Shown: positions 7,705-15,926 of the stretch, piece after piece
Layout of the letters: each line of letters starts with the position of its first letter
Numbering within the stretch: the stretch's first letter is position 1
Origin: Hydrogenovibrio sp965140365
GTDB lineage: Bacteria > Pseudomonadota > Gammaproteobacteria > Thiomicrospirales > Thiomicrospiraceae
NCBI GenBank assembly: GCA_965140365.1
Contig: OZ223196.1
Length of the DNA: 64,000 bases
Direction: 5' to 3' (one strand)
Translations under genes and position numbers: made by a program
Notes under the pieces: generated by a model
Database searches by the model: none
Told to the model about the DNA's origin: nothing
Seen by the model: the letters and a program-made list of their open reading frames with translations, nothing else

Positions 7705-9642
7705 TTACCCCAGTTTTCGTAATTGATTTTCCAGAAAGCGCAACCGCGCTTCCACATCCGAGCGGTTCTGATAAGACGGCATTTGCTCCATTTCACGCAC
7801 CACATCCAACACGCTTGGCATATTGAACAACATCAAATTCCCCTTCATGCGGTGCAGAACCTTACGAATAGCCGCCTCATCCTCAGCCTGAAGCCGGGCT
7901 CGTATCTCATCAATTTCTTTTCGGCTGCTTTCCACTAATTGCGGCACAAGATGCTGCAGGTGTTCGGGAATATCCAAGGCTAGACTTTCCATCTGCTTAA
8001 CGCCCTTCAAGGTGCTTAAATTGGCTTTTGTCGCCGCGTGTTCCTTGCAATGCAGCAGATGAATGATCTTGTCCTGTGAAATTGGCTTTTCCACCCATTC
8101 ATCAAAAATGCTTTGGTCGATTTCAATCCCCATCTGCTCGACTTCATTGACGGTATGCGCCGCGGTCAACGCAAATACGCCTTGCAAACGCGGTTTGGAT
8201 TCCGCCGGTAAATCTCGAATTTTTTGGCACACCTCCGCGCCATTCATGCCTGGCATTTGAATATCCAAAAACACGAAGTCATAGGCGTTCTGTTGGAATT
8301 TTTCCCAGGCCTGGTTACCGTCATTTGCTTTATCGACCCGACAACCGATTTGCTCCAAAAAGGTCTCGAGCACTTTTTGGTTGATATTGGAATCATCGGC
8401 AATCAAGACATCAACATCCTCACACCGAAAACTGTCACTCAGCTCCGAACAGGTATCACACCCCATTGCCACATTGAGGTCACCTGTTGGGCAGGACTTA
8501 ACCTCCATCGGCAAATTCACAGTGAATAAACTGCCGACGCCTTTTGTGGACTCAACATAAATCCGTCCGTTCATTAACTCAACCAAGGTGTTCACTATGG
8601 CCAACCCCAAACCCGACCCCACATAACGCGGCCCCGCATCCGATTCCAGCTGCTTGAACGGTTTAAAAATGTTTTTTAAGTCAGCTTCATCCATTCCGAC
8701 TCCGGAATCGGACACCTGAATTTCCAATTCATTATCCAACTCGCGGATTTCAACGAACACCCCGCCGATTTCGGTAAATTTAATGGCGTTGACAATCAGA
8801 TTCACCAAAATTTGCGATACCCGGACTAAATCGCCGTAGAAGCAGTTATTGCGACTGCTGATCGCGAAGGAGACAAAAATGCCTTTCTCCGACGCAATCG
8901 ACTTGGTTAGGTGACTGACATATTCGCCCAACTGATCGAGTTCAAATATCGTCGGTTTTAATTGAATTGACCCGAATTCAGTTTGAGCGAACGTCAAAAT
9001 ATCATTAATCAGAAAATTCAGTTGCTCGATGGTCAACCGCATGGTTTTCAGATCGTCCGTCGCATCTTCATGGGCTTGCTGTTTCTTTTTAACCACGGAA
9101 ACCAAACTGTTCATCCCCATCAAGGGTGAGCGCAATTCATGACTGAGCATCGCCAAAAACTGCGTTTGGTCGTCGTATTGCTGTTGCAACAACGCCGCTT
9201 CTTTTTTGGCCATTTCCTCTTTAGCACGGAGCTGCTCGATCATCAAACGACTGTGCGATTCGATCAACTGCTCTTCCAGTGCGTACATCTCCGACACTTC
9301 CACACAAGTGGAGTAAAGCACGCGACAATCGCCCGGCCCTTGATGGGCCAGATGAAGCTTATTAATCAGCCAGGTAATCTTTTCGTCGACTTTAAAGCCG
9401 ACTAAAAAGCGTTCATCCACTTCCGGACGCGCCATAAATTCACGAGACTTATACTCAAGCAGGTGCGCGCTTTCCGGCATCAAATAGGAAAGAAAGGTGG
9501 CATAGTCCGGAATTTGCGCCCCCACCATCTCTTGCAACGCCGGCGACGCTTTGAACTTCACGCCGTCACCTTCCTGAGTTAAACACCACCAAAGGGTTTT
9601 ATTGAGCAGCATTTCGCCCAGAAAATTTTTATCCAAATCCAT
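7705..9642 (-). CDS. Soluble tripartite hybrid histidine kinase (HisKA-HATPase-REC-Hpt)
   Basis: 645 residues from ATG 9642 (a GTG 9 nt upstream is possible). There are no transmembrane segments. The N-terminal ~125 residues look PAS-like (TLWWCLTQEGDGVKFKASPALQEMVG). A coiled coil follows, then HisKA with SHELRSPLMGMNSL (~His170), HATPase boxes NAIKFTEIGG, DSGVGMDEADLKNIF and GSGLGLAIVNTL, a receiver (VLIADDSNINQ, FLDIQMPGMNG) and a C-terminal Hpt domain (LHRMKGNLMLFNMP). This is the BarA-like phosphorelay layout but cytosolic, so it likely senses an intracellular signal. The LuxR-type regulator downstream fits as the final phosphate receiver. Confidence 0.92.
   Translation of the reverse strand: MDLDKNFLGEMLLNKTLWWCLTQEGDGVKFKASPALQEMVGAQIPDYATFLSYLMPESAHLLEYKSREFMARPEVDERFLVGFKVDEKITWLINKLHLAHQGPGDCRVLYSTCVEVSEMYALEEQLIESHSRLMIEQLRAKEEMAKKEAALLQQQYDDQTQFLAMLSHELRSPLMGMNSLVSVVKKKQQAHEDATDDLKTMRLTIEQLNFLINDILTFAQTEFGSIQLKPTIFELDQLGEYVSHLTKSIASEKGIFVSFAISSRNNCFYGDLVRVSQILVNLIVNAIKFTEIGGVFVEIRELDNELEIQVSDSGVGMDEADLKNIFKPFKQLESDAGPRYVGSGLGLAIVNTLVELMNGRIYVESTKGVGSLFTVNLPMEVKSCPTGDLNVAMGCDTCSELSDSFRCEDVDVLIADDSNINQKVLETFLEQIGCRVDKANDGNQAWEKFQQNAYDFVFLDIQMPGMNGAEVCQKIRDLPAESKPRLQGVFALTAAHTVNEVEQMGIEIDQSIFDEWVEKPISQDKIIHLLHCKEHAATKANLSTLKGVKQMESLALDIPEHLQHLVPQLVESSRKEIDEIRARLQAEDEAAIRKVLHRMKGNLMLFNMPSVLDVVREMEQMPSYQNRSDVEARLRFLENQLRKLG
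8305..8314. repeat. CCAGGCCTGG palindrome, copy 2 (inside the hybrid kinase)
   Basis: Exact palindrome. Here it is read in the other frame, as Gln-Ala-Trp in the receiver domain. Confidence 0.85.
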
Positions 9643-9761
9643 TCGCGACACTTTCTATAATTTTGAGTATGAATGCGATAGAATAGCAACAAATTTAACC
9701 AGATACCAGCAAAGGGGCCGAGTCCGCTCAACGCCCTAAAAATAAGCCAAAGACGCTTCCT

Positions 9762-11156
9762 ATGACACAACACTATCGCATTGAAAAAGACAGTATGGGA
9801 ACCTTGGAAGTTCCCGAATCCGCCCTTTACGGCGCTCAAACACAAAGAGCCATCGACAATTTTCCGATCAGCCATCAACCGATACCCGCCGGTTTCATCC
9901 AGGCGCTGGCTTATGTCAAGTTCGCCTGCTCGGAAAGTAACTTGGAACTGGGCTTGATTTCGGAAGAAAAAGCCAGTGCCATCCAAGCCGCCGCCAAAGA
10001 AATCATTCAAGGCCAACATTTGGAACATTTCCCGATCGATGTGTTCCAGACCGGCTCCGGCACCAGCACCAACATGAACATGAACGAAGTCATCGCCACA
10101 CTGGCGAAACAGCTGACCGGAGTGGACATTCACCCGAATGATGACGTCAATATGAGCCAAAGCTCCAACGACGTCATTCCGACCAGCATTCATGTCGCAG
10201 CCGCCATTGCCGTCGAAGAGCAATTATTACCAGGCCTGGAAGCATTGGTTCAAACCCTGGAAGCCAAAGAACACGAGCTGGCCGGAACCGTTAAAACCGG
10301 TCGCACCCATTTAATGGATGCGACGCCCATTCGGTTCGACCAGGAGATTTCCGCCTGGCGCCACCTGATTCTGGACAATATCGAACGCTTGAAACACACT
10401 CAGGTTCGACTGCACCGTTTACCGCAGGGCGGCACGGCCGTCGGCACCGGCATTAACGCCGACCCGGAATTCAGCCGCTTGGTGAGCGCCAACCTGTCCA
10501 CCATCACCGCCGTGCATTTCGAACCCATGGCCAACCTGTTCGTCGGCCTCAGTTCACAAGACACCGCCGTGGAACTCAGCGGACAATTAAACGTGCTGGC
10601 CACCAGCTTGATGAAAATCGCCAACGACTTGCGCTGGATGAACTCCGGTCCCTTGGCAGGCCTGGGCGAAATTCAACTACCGGCTTTACAACCGGGCAGC
10701 TCCATTATGCCGGGCAAGGTCAACCCGGTCATTCCGGAAGCGGTTTGCATGGTCGCCGCGCAAATCATGGGCAACCACACCGCCATCACCGTTGGCGGGC
10801 AGGCCGGTAATTTCCAATTGAACGTCATGTTACCGATGATTGCCCGCAACCTATTGGAAAGCATTGAAATTGCCGCCAATGCCGGCAAGGTTCTGGCGGA
10901 AAAAGCCATTGCCGGTTTTACCGTCAACCCACAGAACATTCAAGAAGCCTTGGAAGTCAATCCGATTCTGGTCACCGCTTTGAACCGTGTTGTCGGTTAC
11001 GAAACCGGGGCCGCCATCGCGAAAAAAGCCTACGAAACCGGACAACCGGTTTTGGACGTGGCTAAAGCCATGACGGAGCTCGACGAAGAGACTCTGCGCA
11101 AGTACCTGAATCCCGCCCTGCTCACGCAAGGCGGCAATCCCAACCCGGATGCCTAA
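9762..11156 (+). CDS. fumC: Class II fumarate hydratase
   Basis: 464 residues, normal length for FumC. It starts with YRIEKDSMGTLEVPESALYGAQTQRAIDNF and contains the SGTSTNMNMNEV substrate loop, SSNDVIPT, TGRTHLMDATPI and the superfamily signature GSSIMPGKVNPVIPE. It hydrates fumarate to malate in the cytoplasm without an iron-sulfur cluster. The gene is divergent from the hybrid kinase and 32 bp upstream of the thioredoxin gene, possibly co-transcribed. It carries one exact CCAGGCCTGG (10230) and one one-mismatch copy (10657). Confidence 0.97.
   Translation: MTQHYRIEKDSMGTLEVPESALYGAQTQRAIDNFPISHQPIPAGFIQALAYVKFACSESNLELGLISEEKASAIQAAAKEIIQGQHLEHFPIDVFQTGSGTSTNMNMNEVIATLAKQLTGVDIHPNDDVNMSQSSNDVIPTSIHVAAAIAVEEQLLPGLEALVQTLEAKEHELAGTVKTGRTHLMDATPIRFDQEISAWRHLILDNIERLKHTQVRLHRLPQGGTAVGTGINADPEFSRLVSANLSTITAVHFEPMANLFVGLSSQDTAVELSGQLNVLATSLMKIANDLRWMNSGPLAGLGEIQLPALQPGSSIMPGKVNPVIPEAVCMVAAQIMGNHTAITVGGQAGNFQLNVMLPMIARNLLESIEIAANAGKVLAEKAIAGFTVNPQNIQEALEVNPILVTALNRVVGYETGAAIAKKAYETGQPVLDVAKAMTELDEETLRKYLNPALLTQGGNPNPDA
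10230..10239. repeat. CCAGGCCTGG palindrome, copy 3 (inside fumC)
   Basis: Exact copy, read as Pro-Gly-Leu in fumC. Confidence 0.85.
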
Positions 11157-11188
11157 TCCGTTCACTAAACCAGCTCAAGGAGACTAGA

Positions 11189-11560
11189 ATGGCTGTAACC
11201 AACCTAAAAATCGAAGATTTTGAATCCACTATCGAAAACAACGACATTGTCATTCTGGACTTCTGGGCCGAATGGTGTGGCCCCTGTAAACAATTTTCAC
11301 CGATTTTCGAAGCCGTATCCGAAAAACACCCTGACATCGTTTTCGCCAAGGTCAATGTGGAAGAACAGCAAGAACTGGCTGGCATGTTCCAAGTGCGCTC
11401 CATTCCAACGCTGGTATTCATGCGCGAAAAAATTGTCGTTTTCTCCAACCCCGGCATGATTCCGGAGTCCAATCTGGAAGAAGGCATCCAACAATTGTGC
11501 GATTTGGACATGGCAAAAGTCCGTCAGGATTTGGAAGCCGCCCAACAAGAAAATTCTTAA
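11189..11560 (+). CDS. Thioredoxin-family protein
   Basis: 123 residues, cytoplasmic. The active site is FWAEWCGPCKQF (Cys30, Cys33) and the cis-proline loop is RSIPTLVF. The ordinary thioredoxin fold is extended by ~15 C-terminal residues (DMAKVRQDLEAAQQENS) that look helical. AAGGAG lies 8 nt before the ATG. It is probably a general disulfide reductase; the neighbouring peroxiredoxin at 13477 could be one client, but this is inference. After the stop comes an unusually strong hairpin at 11617-11658. Confidence 0.92.
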   Translation: MAVTNLKIEDFESTIENNDIVILDFWAEWCGPCKQFSPIFEAVSEKHPDIVFAKVNVEEQQELAGMFQVRSIPTLVFMREKIVVFSNPGMIPESNLEEGIQQLCDLDMAKVRQDLEAAQQENS

Positions 11561-11616
11561 ATTTCTATCCGCGCAATTTGTGCTAAATTAAACGAAATGT
11601 TCTGAACAACCTAAGG

Positions 11617-11658
11617 AACCTCTGTGATTAAATCCGTTTGGATTTAATCACAGAGGTT
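11617..11658. other. Perfect 19-bp stem hairpin without a T-run
   Basis: Arms 11617-11635 and 11640-11658 are exact inverses with a 4-nt GTTT loop. No poly-T follows, and the structure ends 33 nt before the DHH gene's start. It could be a transcript-stabilising or pausing structure, or a remnant of an inverted-repeat insertion. Confidence 0.8.
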
Positions 11659-11691
11659 TCCTAAACACCTTACAAGTACAAGGAGGCTTTT

Positions 11692-12621
11692 ATGGCGGAT
11701 AAGACATTTCGTTTAGTCACGCGCAGCGATTTCGACGGCTTGGTGTGCGCCGTCCTACTTAAAGAACTCGATTTGATTGATGATATTTTGTTTGTCCACC
11801 CTAAGGATATGCAGGATGGCAAGATTGAAATCACCGAGAACGACATCACCACCAACCTCCCTTACGTCAAAGGCTGCCATCTCGCGTTTGACCATCATTT
11901 AAGCGAAAGCGTCCGCAACGCTCAGACCGACAATCACATTATCGATGCCAGTGCGCCTTCCGCGGCACGTGTTGTGTACGATTATTACGGTGGTAAAAAA
12001 GCCTTTCCACGTGTCTCCGATGACATTATGGAGGCGGTCGATAAAAGCGATGCCGCACAATTCAGCCGTGAAGAAGTGCTCAACCCAACCGGTTGGCCGC
12101 TACTGAACTACCTTATGGATGCCCGCACCGGGCTGGGGCGCTTCCGCGACTTTCGCATCTCCAACTATCAGTTGATGATGGAATTGATTGATTACTGTCG
12201 CGACCATACCATCGACCAAATCCTGCAATTGCCCGACGTCAAAGAACGCGTTGACCTGTATTTTGAACACGAGGCGCAAGCCAAAGAACAAATTCAGCGT
12301 TGCTCAACGGTGCAAGGTAACTTAGTGGTCTTGGACTTACGGCATGAAGACATCATCCACCCCACCAACCGTTTTATGATTTACGCGCTTTACCCGCAGT
12401 GCAATATTTCCATTCACATACTGTGGGGCTTTCAAAAACAAAACACGGTATTCGCCATCGGAAAATCCATTTTGGACCGTGGTTCCAACACCAATGTAGG
12501 GGAATTATGTCTGAAATACAATGGCGGCGGCCATCGAGCGGCCGGCACCTGTCAGGTCGACAACGAGCAAGCGGACATCGTTCTCAAGGAATTGGTCAGC
12601 GCTATTAACCAGGACGGTTAA
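11692..12621 (+). CDS. DHH-family phosphoesterase
   Basis: 309 residues with a near-perfect AAGGAGG 6 nt before the ATG. Motifs of the DHH/DHHA1 superfamily are visible: TRSDFDGLVCAVLL (metal-binding aspartates), LAFDHHLSE (the DHH triad), and C-terminal GGGHRAAGTCQV of the DHHA1 domain. Relatives are often labelled exopolyphosphatase or oligoribonuclease-like; the substrate cannot be told from sequence. An unusual long middle region (RTGLGRFRDFRISNYQLMMELIDYC) is typical of the uncharacterised subgroup. It is preceded by a strong hairpin. Confidence 0.85.
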   Translation: MADKTFRLVTRSDFDGLVCAVLLKELDLIDDILFVHPKDMQDGKIEITENDITTNLPYVKGCHLAFDHHLSESVRNAQTDNHIIDASAPSAARVVYDYYGGKKAFPRVSDDIMEAVDKSDAAQFSREEVLNPTGWPLLNYLMDARTGLGRFRDFRISNYQLMMELIDYCRDHTIDQILQLPDVKERVDLYFEHEAQAKEQIQRCSTVQGNLVVLDLRHEDIIHPTNRFMIYALYPQCNISIHILWGFQKQNTVFAIGKSILDRGSNTNVGELCLKYNGGGHRAAGTCQVDNEQADIVLKELVSAINQDG

Positions 12622-12631
12622 CCTGCCAAAA

Positions 12632-13264
12632 TTATACGTAAATCTCCAGCGGTGGCGATTCGGACAGCCGCCGCACAATGTCGGACAGCGTAACAATGCC
12701 GCGAATCGACTCAGCGTCAGACATAATAACAATGCAGCCTAAATCGTATTCGCTCATGACCTGAGCCACACGTCGGATATCCATTTCAGCTCTGGTCGTC
12801 ACCACCTGTTCCGTCATCACATCAGTTACCAGCCCTTCCCCCCCGATATCCAACTGACCGTTATCGCCCACCACGGCACGCATCAAAATGTCATGGCTGG
12901 ACACCAACCCCACCAGTTCACCAGCTTCATCCTGCACCGGTAAATGATGGACATGCGCTTCCACCATTTGTTGCCAGGCCTGCGCCAAGGTGCGGTCATC
13001 ACGAATGGTCATCACCGGTTGGGTCATGATTTCATAGACCTTCACCACCGCTTTCCGTTCATTCTTGTTCTGGACGGATTGATACTCTTTTACCGCGGGT
13101 TGCGTTTTTTCATGCACCTGGGCCATCGCCTCTTTAAAATGCATCTGGTCCATTTCCGATTCACCGACCGGGTTCACCCGCTTGGTTCGAGCCACTTTCA
13201 ATTGCGGTGACAATTCACCCGGCTGAATGCGATTGCGTCCTTCTGGGGTATAGACGATAAACAT
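12632..13264 (-). CDS. CBS-domain protein
   Basis: 210 residues. The N-terminal ~80 residues include a short conserved opening (MFIVYTPEGRNRIQPG) and a charged linker. A tandem pair of CBS domains follows, starting at VYEIMTQPVMTIRDDRTLAQAWQQM and VTDVMTEQVVTTRAEMDIRRVAQVM. CBS pairs (Bateman modules) usually bind adenosyl nucleotides; the ligand here is unknown. AAGGA lies upstream of the ATG. The gene converges with the DHH gene (10-bp gap) and diverges from the peroxiredoxin gene over ~210 bp that hold both promoters. One near-copy of the palindrome (12974) lies in it. Confidence 0.85.
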   Translation of the reverse strand: MFIVYTPEGRNRIQPGELSPQLKVARTKRVNPVGESEMDQMHFKEAMAQVHEKTQPAVKEYQSVQNKNERKAVVKVYEIMTQPVMTIRDDRTLAQAWQQMVEAHVHHLPVQDEAGELVGLVSSHDILMRAVVGDNGQLDIGGEGLVTDVMTEQVVTTRAEMDIRRVAQVMSEYDLGCIVIMSDAESIRGIVTLSDIVRRLSESPPLEIYV

Positions 13265-13476
13265 AACCGGATTTCCTTTTAAAAGACTTCAATAAAGTGG
13301 TTATCGACCTTGTTTTTAAAAGGATTAAATAAATTTTACCCACCCAGCATTCAAACACCCTGAACGCGGAAACAAGCCGAAACGGATATTTCGATTGTAA
13401 AGCAGTTTTCAAGCCGCCACAAATTGACTATACTATTTGCACTTCAAAATTGAAACGTTAAAAAGGATTGTCAATC

Positions 13477-14079
13477 ATGTCAGTACTCGTTACCAAACAA
13501 GCACCAGACTTCACAGCCGCCGCCGTTTTAGCCGATGGCACCATCGTTGATGACTTCAACCTGAAAAGCCACATTGAAGGCAAATACGCGGTTGTTTTCT
13601 TTTATCCGTTGGATTTCACATTTGTTTGTCCATCTGAAATTTTGGCATTCGACCACCGTGTGGACAGATTTAAAGAACTGGGCACCGAAGTCATCGGCGT
13701 ATCCATCGATTCGCAATTCACGCACAATGCTTGGCGCAACACACCGGTCAACGAAGGTGGCCTAGGACCGGTGAAATTCCCATTGGTAGCCGATGTAGGC
13801 GGCTCCATCATGGATGCTTACGGCATTGTTCACCCAGGTAACGTCGCGCTTCGCGGTGCCTTCCTGATCGACAAAGACGGCGTGGTTCGTCACCAAGTAG
13901 TCAACGACCTGCCATTAGGCCGTAACGTTGACGAAATGGTTCGCATGGTTGAAGCCCTGCAATTCCACGAAGAGCACGGCGAAGTATGCCCGGCCGGTTG
14001 GAACAAAGGCGACGAAGGGATGAAAGACTCACCAGAAGGTGTGGCGGATTACCTGTCCAAGCACGGTGAAGAACTGTAA
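13477..14079 (+). CDS. Typical 2-Cys peroxiredoxin (AhpC/Prx1 type)
   Basis: 200 residues from ATG 13477 with AAGGA 9 nt upstream; a TTG three codons earlier is in frame but less likely. Peroxidatic Cys51 is in FFYPLDFTFVCPSE and the resolving cysteine in GEVCPAGWNKGDEGM (~171). The GGLGPVKFPLVAD loop of sensitive typical 2-Cys enzymes is also present. It reduces hydrogen peroxide and organic peroxides. It is monocistronic with its own terminator directly after. The reductant may be the thioredoxin at 11189 (inference). Confidence 0.95.
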   Translation: MSVLVTKQAPDFTAAAVLADGTIVDDFNLKSHIEGKYAVVFFYPLDFTFVCPSEILAFDHRVDRFKELGTEVIGVSIDSQFTHNAWRNTPVNEGGLGPVKFPLVADVGGSIMDAYGIVHPGNVALRGAFLIDKDGVVRHQVVNDLPLGRNVDEMVRMVEALQFHEEHGEVCPAGWNKGDEGMKDSPEGVADYLSKHGEEL

Positions 14080-14100
14080 TCCTTTCCGAAAGGAAATATC

Positions 14101-14127
14101 AAAAGGCTGCTTCGAGCAGCCTTTTTT
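14101..14127 (+). terminator. Rho-independent terminator of the peroxiredoxin gene
   Basis: Stem GGCTGCT / AGCAGCC with a UUCG-type loop, then T6. Confidence 0.92.
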
Positions 14128-14155
14128 CTTTCTAACAACTGGCATTCAATTTTGA

Positions 14156-14165
14156 CCAGGCCTGG
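14156..14165. repeat. CCAGGCCTGG palindrome, copy 4 (intergenic, before ispA)
   Basis: Exact copy outside any gene, 8 bp before the ispA start codon and overlapping its Shine-Dalgarno region (GGGAG). Confidence 0.85.
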
Positions 14166-14173
14166 GAGATAGC

Positions 14174-15049
14174 TTGAAAACCACGCTGATTGCTTACCAA
14201 GAACGCATCCATCAGACACTGTCCCAGTTTCTGGAACAGCCGCGGTCCATACCACCCCGCCTGCTGGAAGCCATTCAATACGCCACCCTGAATCAGGGCA
14301 AGCGTCTGCGCCCGGCGTTGCTGTATGCCATCGGCGAAGCACTCGAAACCCCCATTGAGCGATTAGACGCCTGTGCCTGCGCACTGGAACTGATTCACAG
14401 TTATTCACTGGTGCATGACGATTTACCCGCCATGGACGACGACGACCTTCGCCGCGGGAAACCCACCTGCCACATCCAATACGATGTGGCCACCGCGATC
14501 TTGGTAGGCGACGCCCAGCAATCCCTCTCCTACGAAGCTATCTTGACCGACACCCATCTGCCGCCGGCAGCACAAGTGGAAGCCTTACGCCTTCTGGCAC
14601 ATGCCGCTGGGCCGGAAGGCATGATTGGCGGTCAAATACTGGATATTGAATCCACCGGTCAACGCATTTCGCTCGAACAACTCCAACGGCTTCACGAAAT
14701 GAAAACCGGCGCGCTGATTCAGGCCGCCCTCCTCATGGGGGCGGTTTCCTCACCCCGTTATGAGAGCATTCGACCAGGCCTGGCGGATTTAGGCCAAAAG
14801 ATCGGCCTGGCTTTTCAAGTGCAGGACGACATTTTGGATATCGAAAGCACCACTGAGCAACTCGGTAAACCGCAAGGCAGTGACGAAGCACAAGCCAAAT
14901 CGACCTATCCAAAACTCATGGGAATAAACGAAGCCAAAGCTTTCCGAGACCACTTGATCCAGGAAGCCCAAAACCAACTGATGCAGCTGAAAATCGACAG
15001 CCCTTTTCTGGAAAACCTGATTCAATACATCGCCCAGCGTGACCACTGA
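14174..15049 (+). CDS. ispA: Farnesyl diphosphate synthase (short-chain polyprenyl synthase)
   Basis: 291 residues. The first Asp-rich motif is SLVHDDLPAMDDDDLRRGKPT and the second FQVQDDILDIES; GKRLRPALLYA is the upstream basic motif. It makes farnesyl-PP from IPP and DMAPP for quinones and cell-wall lipid. The start is most likely TTG at 14174, with GGGAG 6 nt upstream and no better ATG. One residue run is slightly atypical (LVGDAQQSLSYEAI instead of the common LAGDALxTLAFE). In many gammaproteobacteria this gene sits between xseB and dxs; here neither neighbour is present. Confidence 0.93.
   Translation: MKTTLIAYQERIHQTLSQFLEQPRSIPPRLLEAIQYATLNQGKRLRPALLYAIGEALETPIERLDACACALELIHSYSLVHDDLPAMDDDDLRRGKPTCHIQYDVATAILVGDAQQSLSYEAILTDTHLPPAAQVEALRLLAHAAGPEGMIGGQILDIESTGQRISLEQLQRLHEMKTGALIQAALLMGAVSSPRYESIRPGLADLGQKIGLAFQVQDDILDIESTTEQLGKPQGSDEAQAKSTYPKLMGINEAKAFRDHLIQEAQNQLMQLKIDSPFLENLIQYIAQRDH
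14774..14783. repeat. CCAGGCCTGG palindrome, copy 5 (inside ispA)
   Basis: Exact copy, read as Pro-Gly-Leu, only 618 bp from copy 4. Confidence 0.85.
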
Positions 15050-15067
15050 ATCCACTGGAAATCTCAT

Positions 15068-15104
15068 GCAAATTTCCTTATCTCAAATGGAAATTTGCTA
15101 TAAT
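15068..15104 (+). promoter_or_regulatory. queD promoter with an overlapping 10-bp inverted repeat
   Basis: A perfect inverted repeat (GCAAATTTCC ... GGAAATTTGC, 15068-15077 and 15089-15098) directly abuts a consensus -10 box TATAAT (15099-15104). The repeat covers the -35 position, like an operator. The queD ATG is 38 bp downstream. Confidence 0.6.
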
Positions 15105-15141
15105 TGTCGCCAACTTAGCAACACTGGATTCGGTTTCCGAT

Positions 15142-15525
15142 ATGGCACAACAATTTGTACTCAAAACCCTACTGGACTTCGCCGCGGCTCACAGTTTGAA
15201 AAACTACCCCGGGGATTGCGCCAAACTGCACGGCCATAACTGGAAAATCGAAGTGCAAGTGCAAGGTTCCAAACTCAATGAAATTGGCATGCTGGTCGAT
15301 TTCAAAGAAGTCAAAAAGCACGCTAAACAAGTTGTGGCCGAACTGGATCATACGTTTTTGAACGATCACCCTTCTTTCCAAGAGCAAAACCCGACGGCCG
15401 AAAACATCGCGGTTTTTTTATACCGTGAAATCGAATCGCGCATTCAATCCGAGACGGTGAAAATGCACAGTTTAACGGTCTGGGAAAACGACCGTAATTG
15501 CGTCATCTACAGCGAAGACGACTGA
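15142..15525 (+). CDS. queD: 6-carboxytetrahydropterin synthase (queuosine pathway)
   Basis: 127 residues, normal for QueD/PTPS-I. Zinc ligands are His17 (LDFAAAHSL), His30 and His32 (LHGHNW). The catalytic cysteine is Cys26 (DCAKLHGH), and the late acidic/His motif is AELDHTFLND with NPTAENIAVFL. It converts 7,8-dihydroneopterin triphosphate to 6-carboxytetrahydropterin, the second step of preQ0/queuosine synthesis. It has its own promoter with an operator-like inverted repeat. No other que genes are in the window. Confidence 0.93.
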   Translation: MAQQFVLKTLLDFAAAHSLKNYPGDCAKLHGHNWKIEVQVQGSKLNEIGMLVDFKEVKKHAKQVVAELDHTFLNDHPSFQEQNPTAENIAVFLYREIESRIQSETVKMHSLTVWENDRNCVIYSEDD

Positions 15526-15624
15526 GGTTTCGTTTTTTGACCGAGGTCACAATTCGGAAAGCTTTCAATTAAATTTTTTTTACCCTATACTAAGCAGAGA
15601 AAACAGCAAACTGGACAGATCAAA

Positions 15625-15915
15625 ATGATTAACAGTAAATTGAAAGGCGATACGCTTTGGGTGTATGTCGGCGACAAATTCACCATTGATTCTTTCGCCG
15701 AATTTCAAGCCGCTTACTGCGAGAACGAATTCAAAGACATTGTCATCGATTTCAGTCAAACCTCTCAGATTGATAGTGGAGGCTTGGGGATGTTGTTGCA
15801 ACTTCGTACTCATTTAGGCGAAAACGCCAATCGCATTACCCTTTCCGGTCTATCGGATCATATCCTGAAAGTCTTTGAAGTCGTCAACTTCGAAAAACTT
15901 TTCAAAATGGCTTGA
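15625..15915 (+). CDS. STAS-domain protein (anti-sigma antagonist-like)
   Basis: 96 residues, a single STAS domain. The family strand-helix motif is KDIVIDFSQTSQIDSGGLGMLLQLRTHLG, with a serine after the aspartate in the usual phosphorylation position. SDHILKVFEVVNFEKLF is the standard C-terminal helix. Such proteins switch partners by serine phosphorylation; no cognate kinase or phosphatase is nearby, so the partner is unknown. It ends overlapping a possible TTG start of pilD, suggesting co-transcription. Confidence 0.88.
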   Translation: MINSKLKGDTLWVYVGDKFTIDSFAEFQAAYCENEFKDIVIDFSQTSQIDSGGLGMLLQLRTHLGENANRITLSGLSDHILKVFEVVNFEKLFKMA

Positions 15916-15926
15916 CGCCTAGCCTC

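Noticed and set aside
8063..8260. Small plus-strand frames inside the hybrid kinase and other long genes
   Set aside because: All lie antisense to recognised domains without ribosome binding sites.
9579..10223. 214-codon minus-strand frame across the kinase/fumC boundary
   Set aside because: It overlaps the unmistakable fumC coding region antisense and has no family features.
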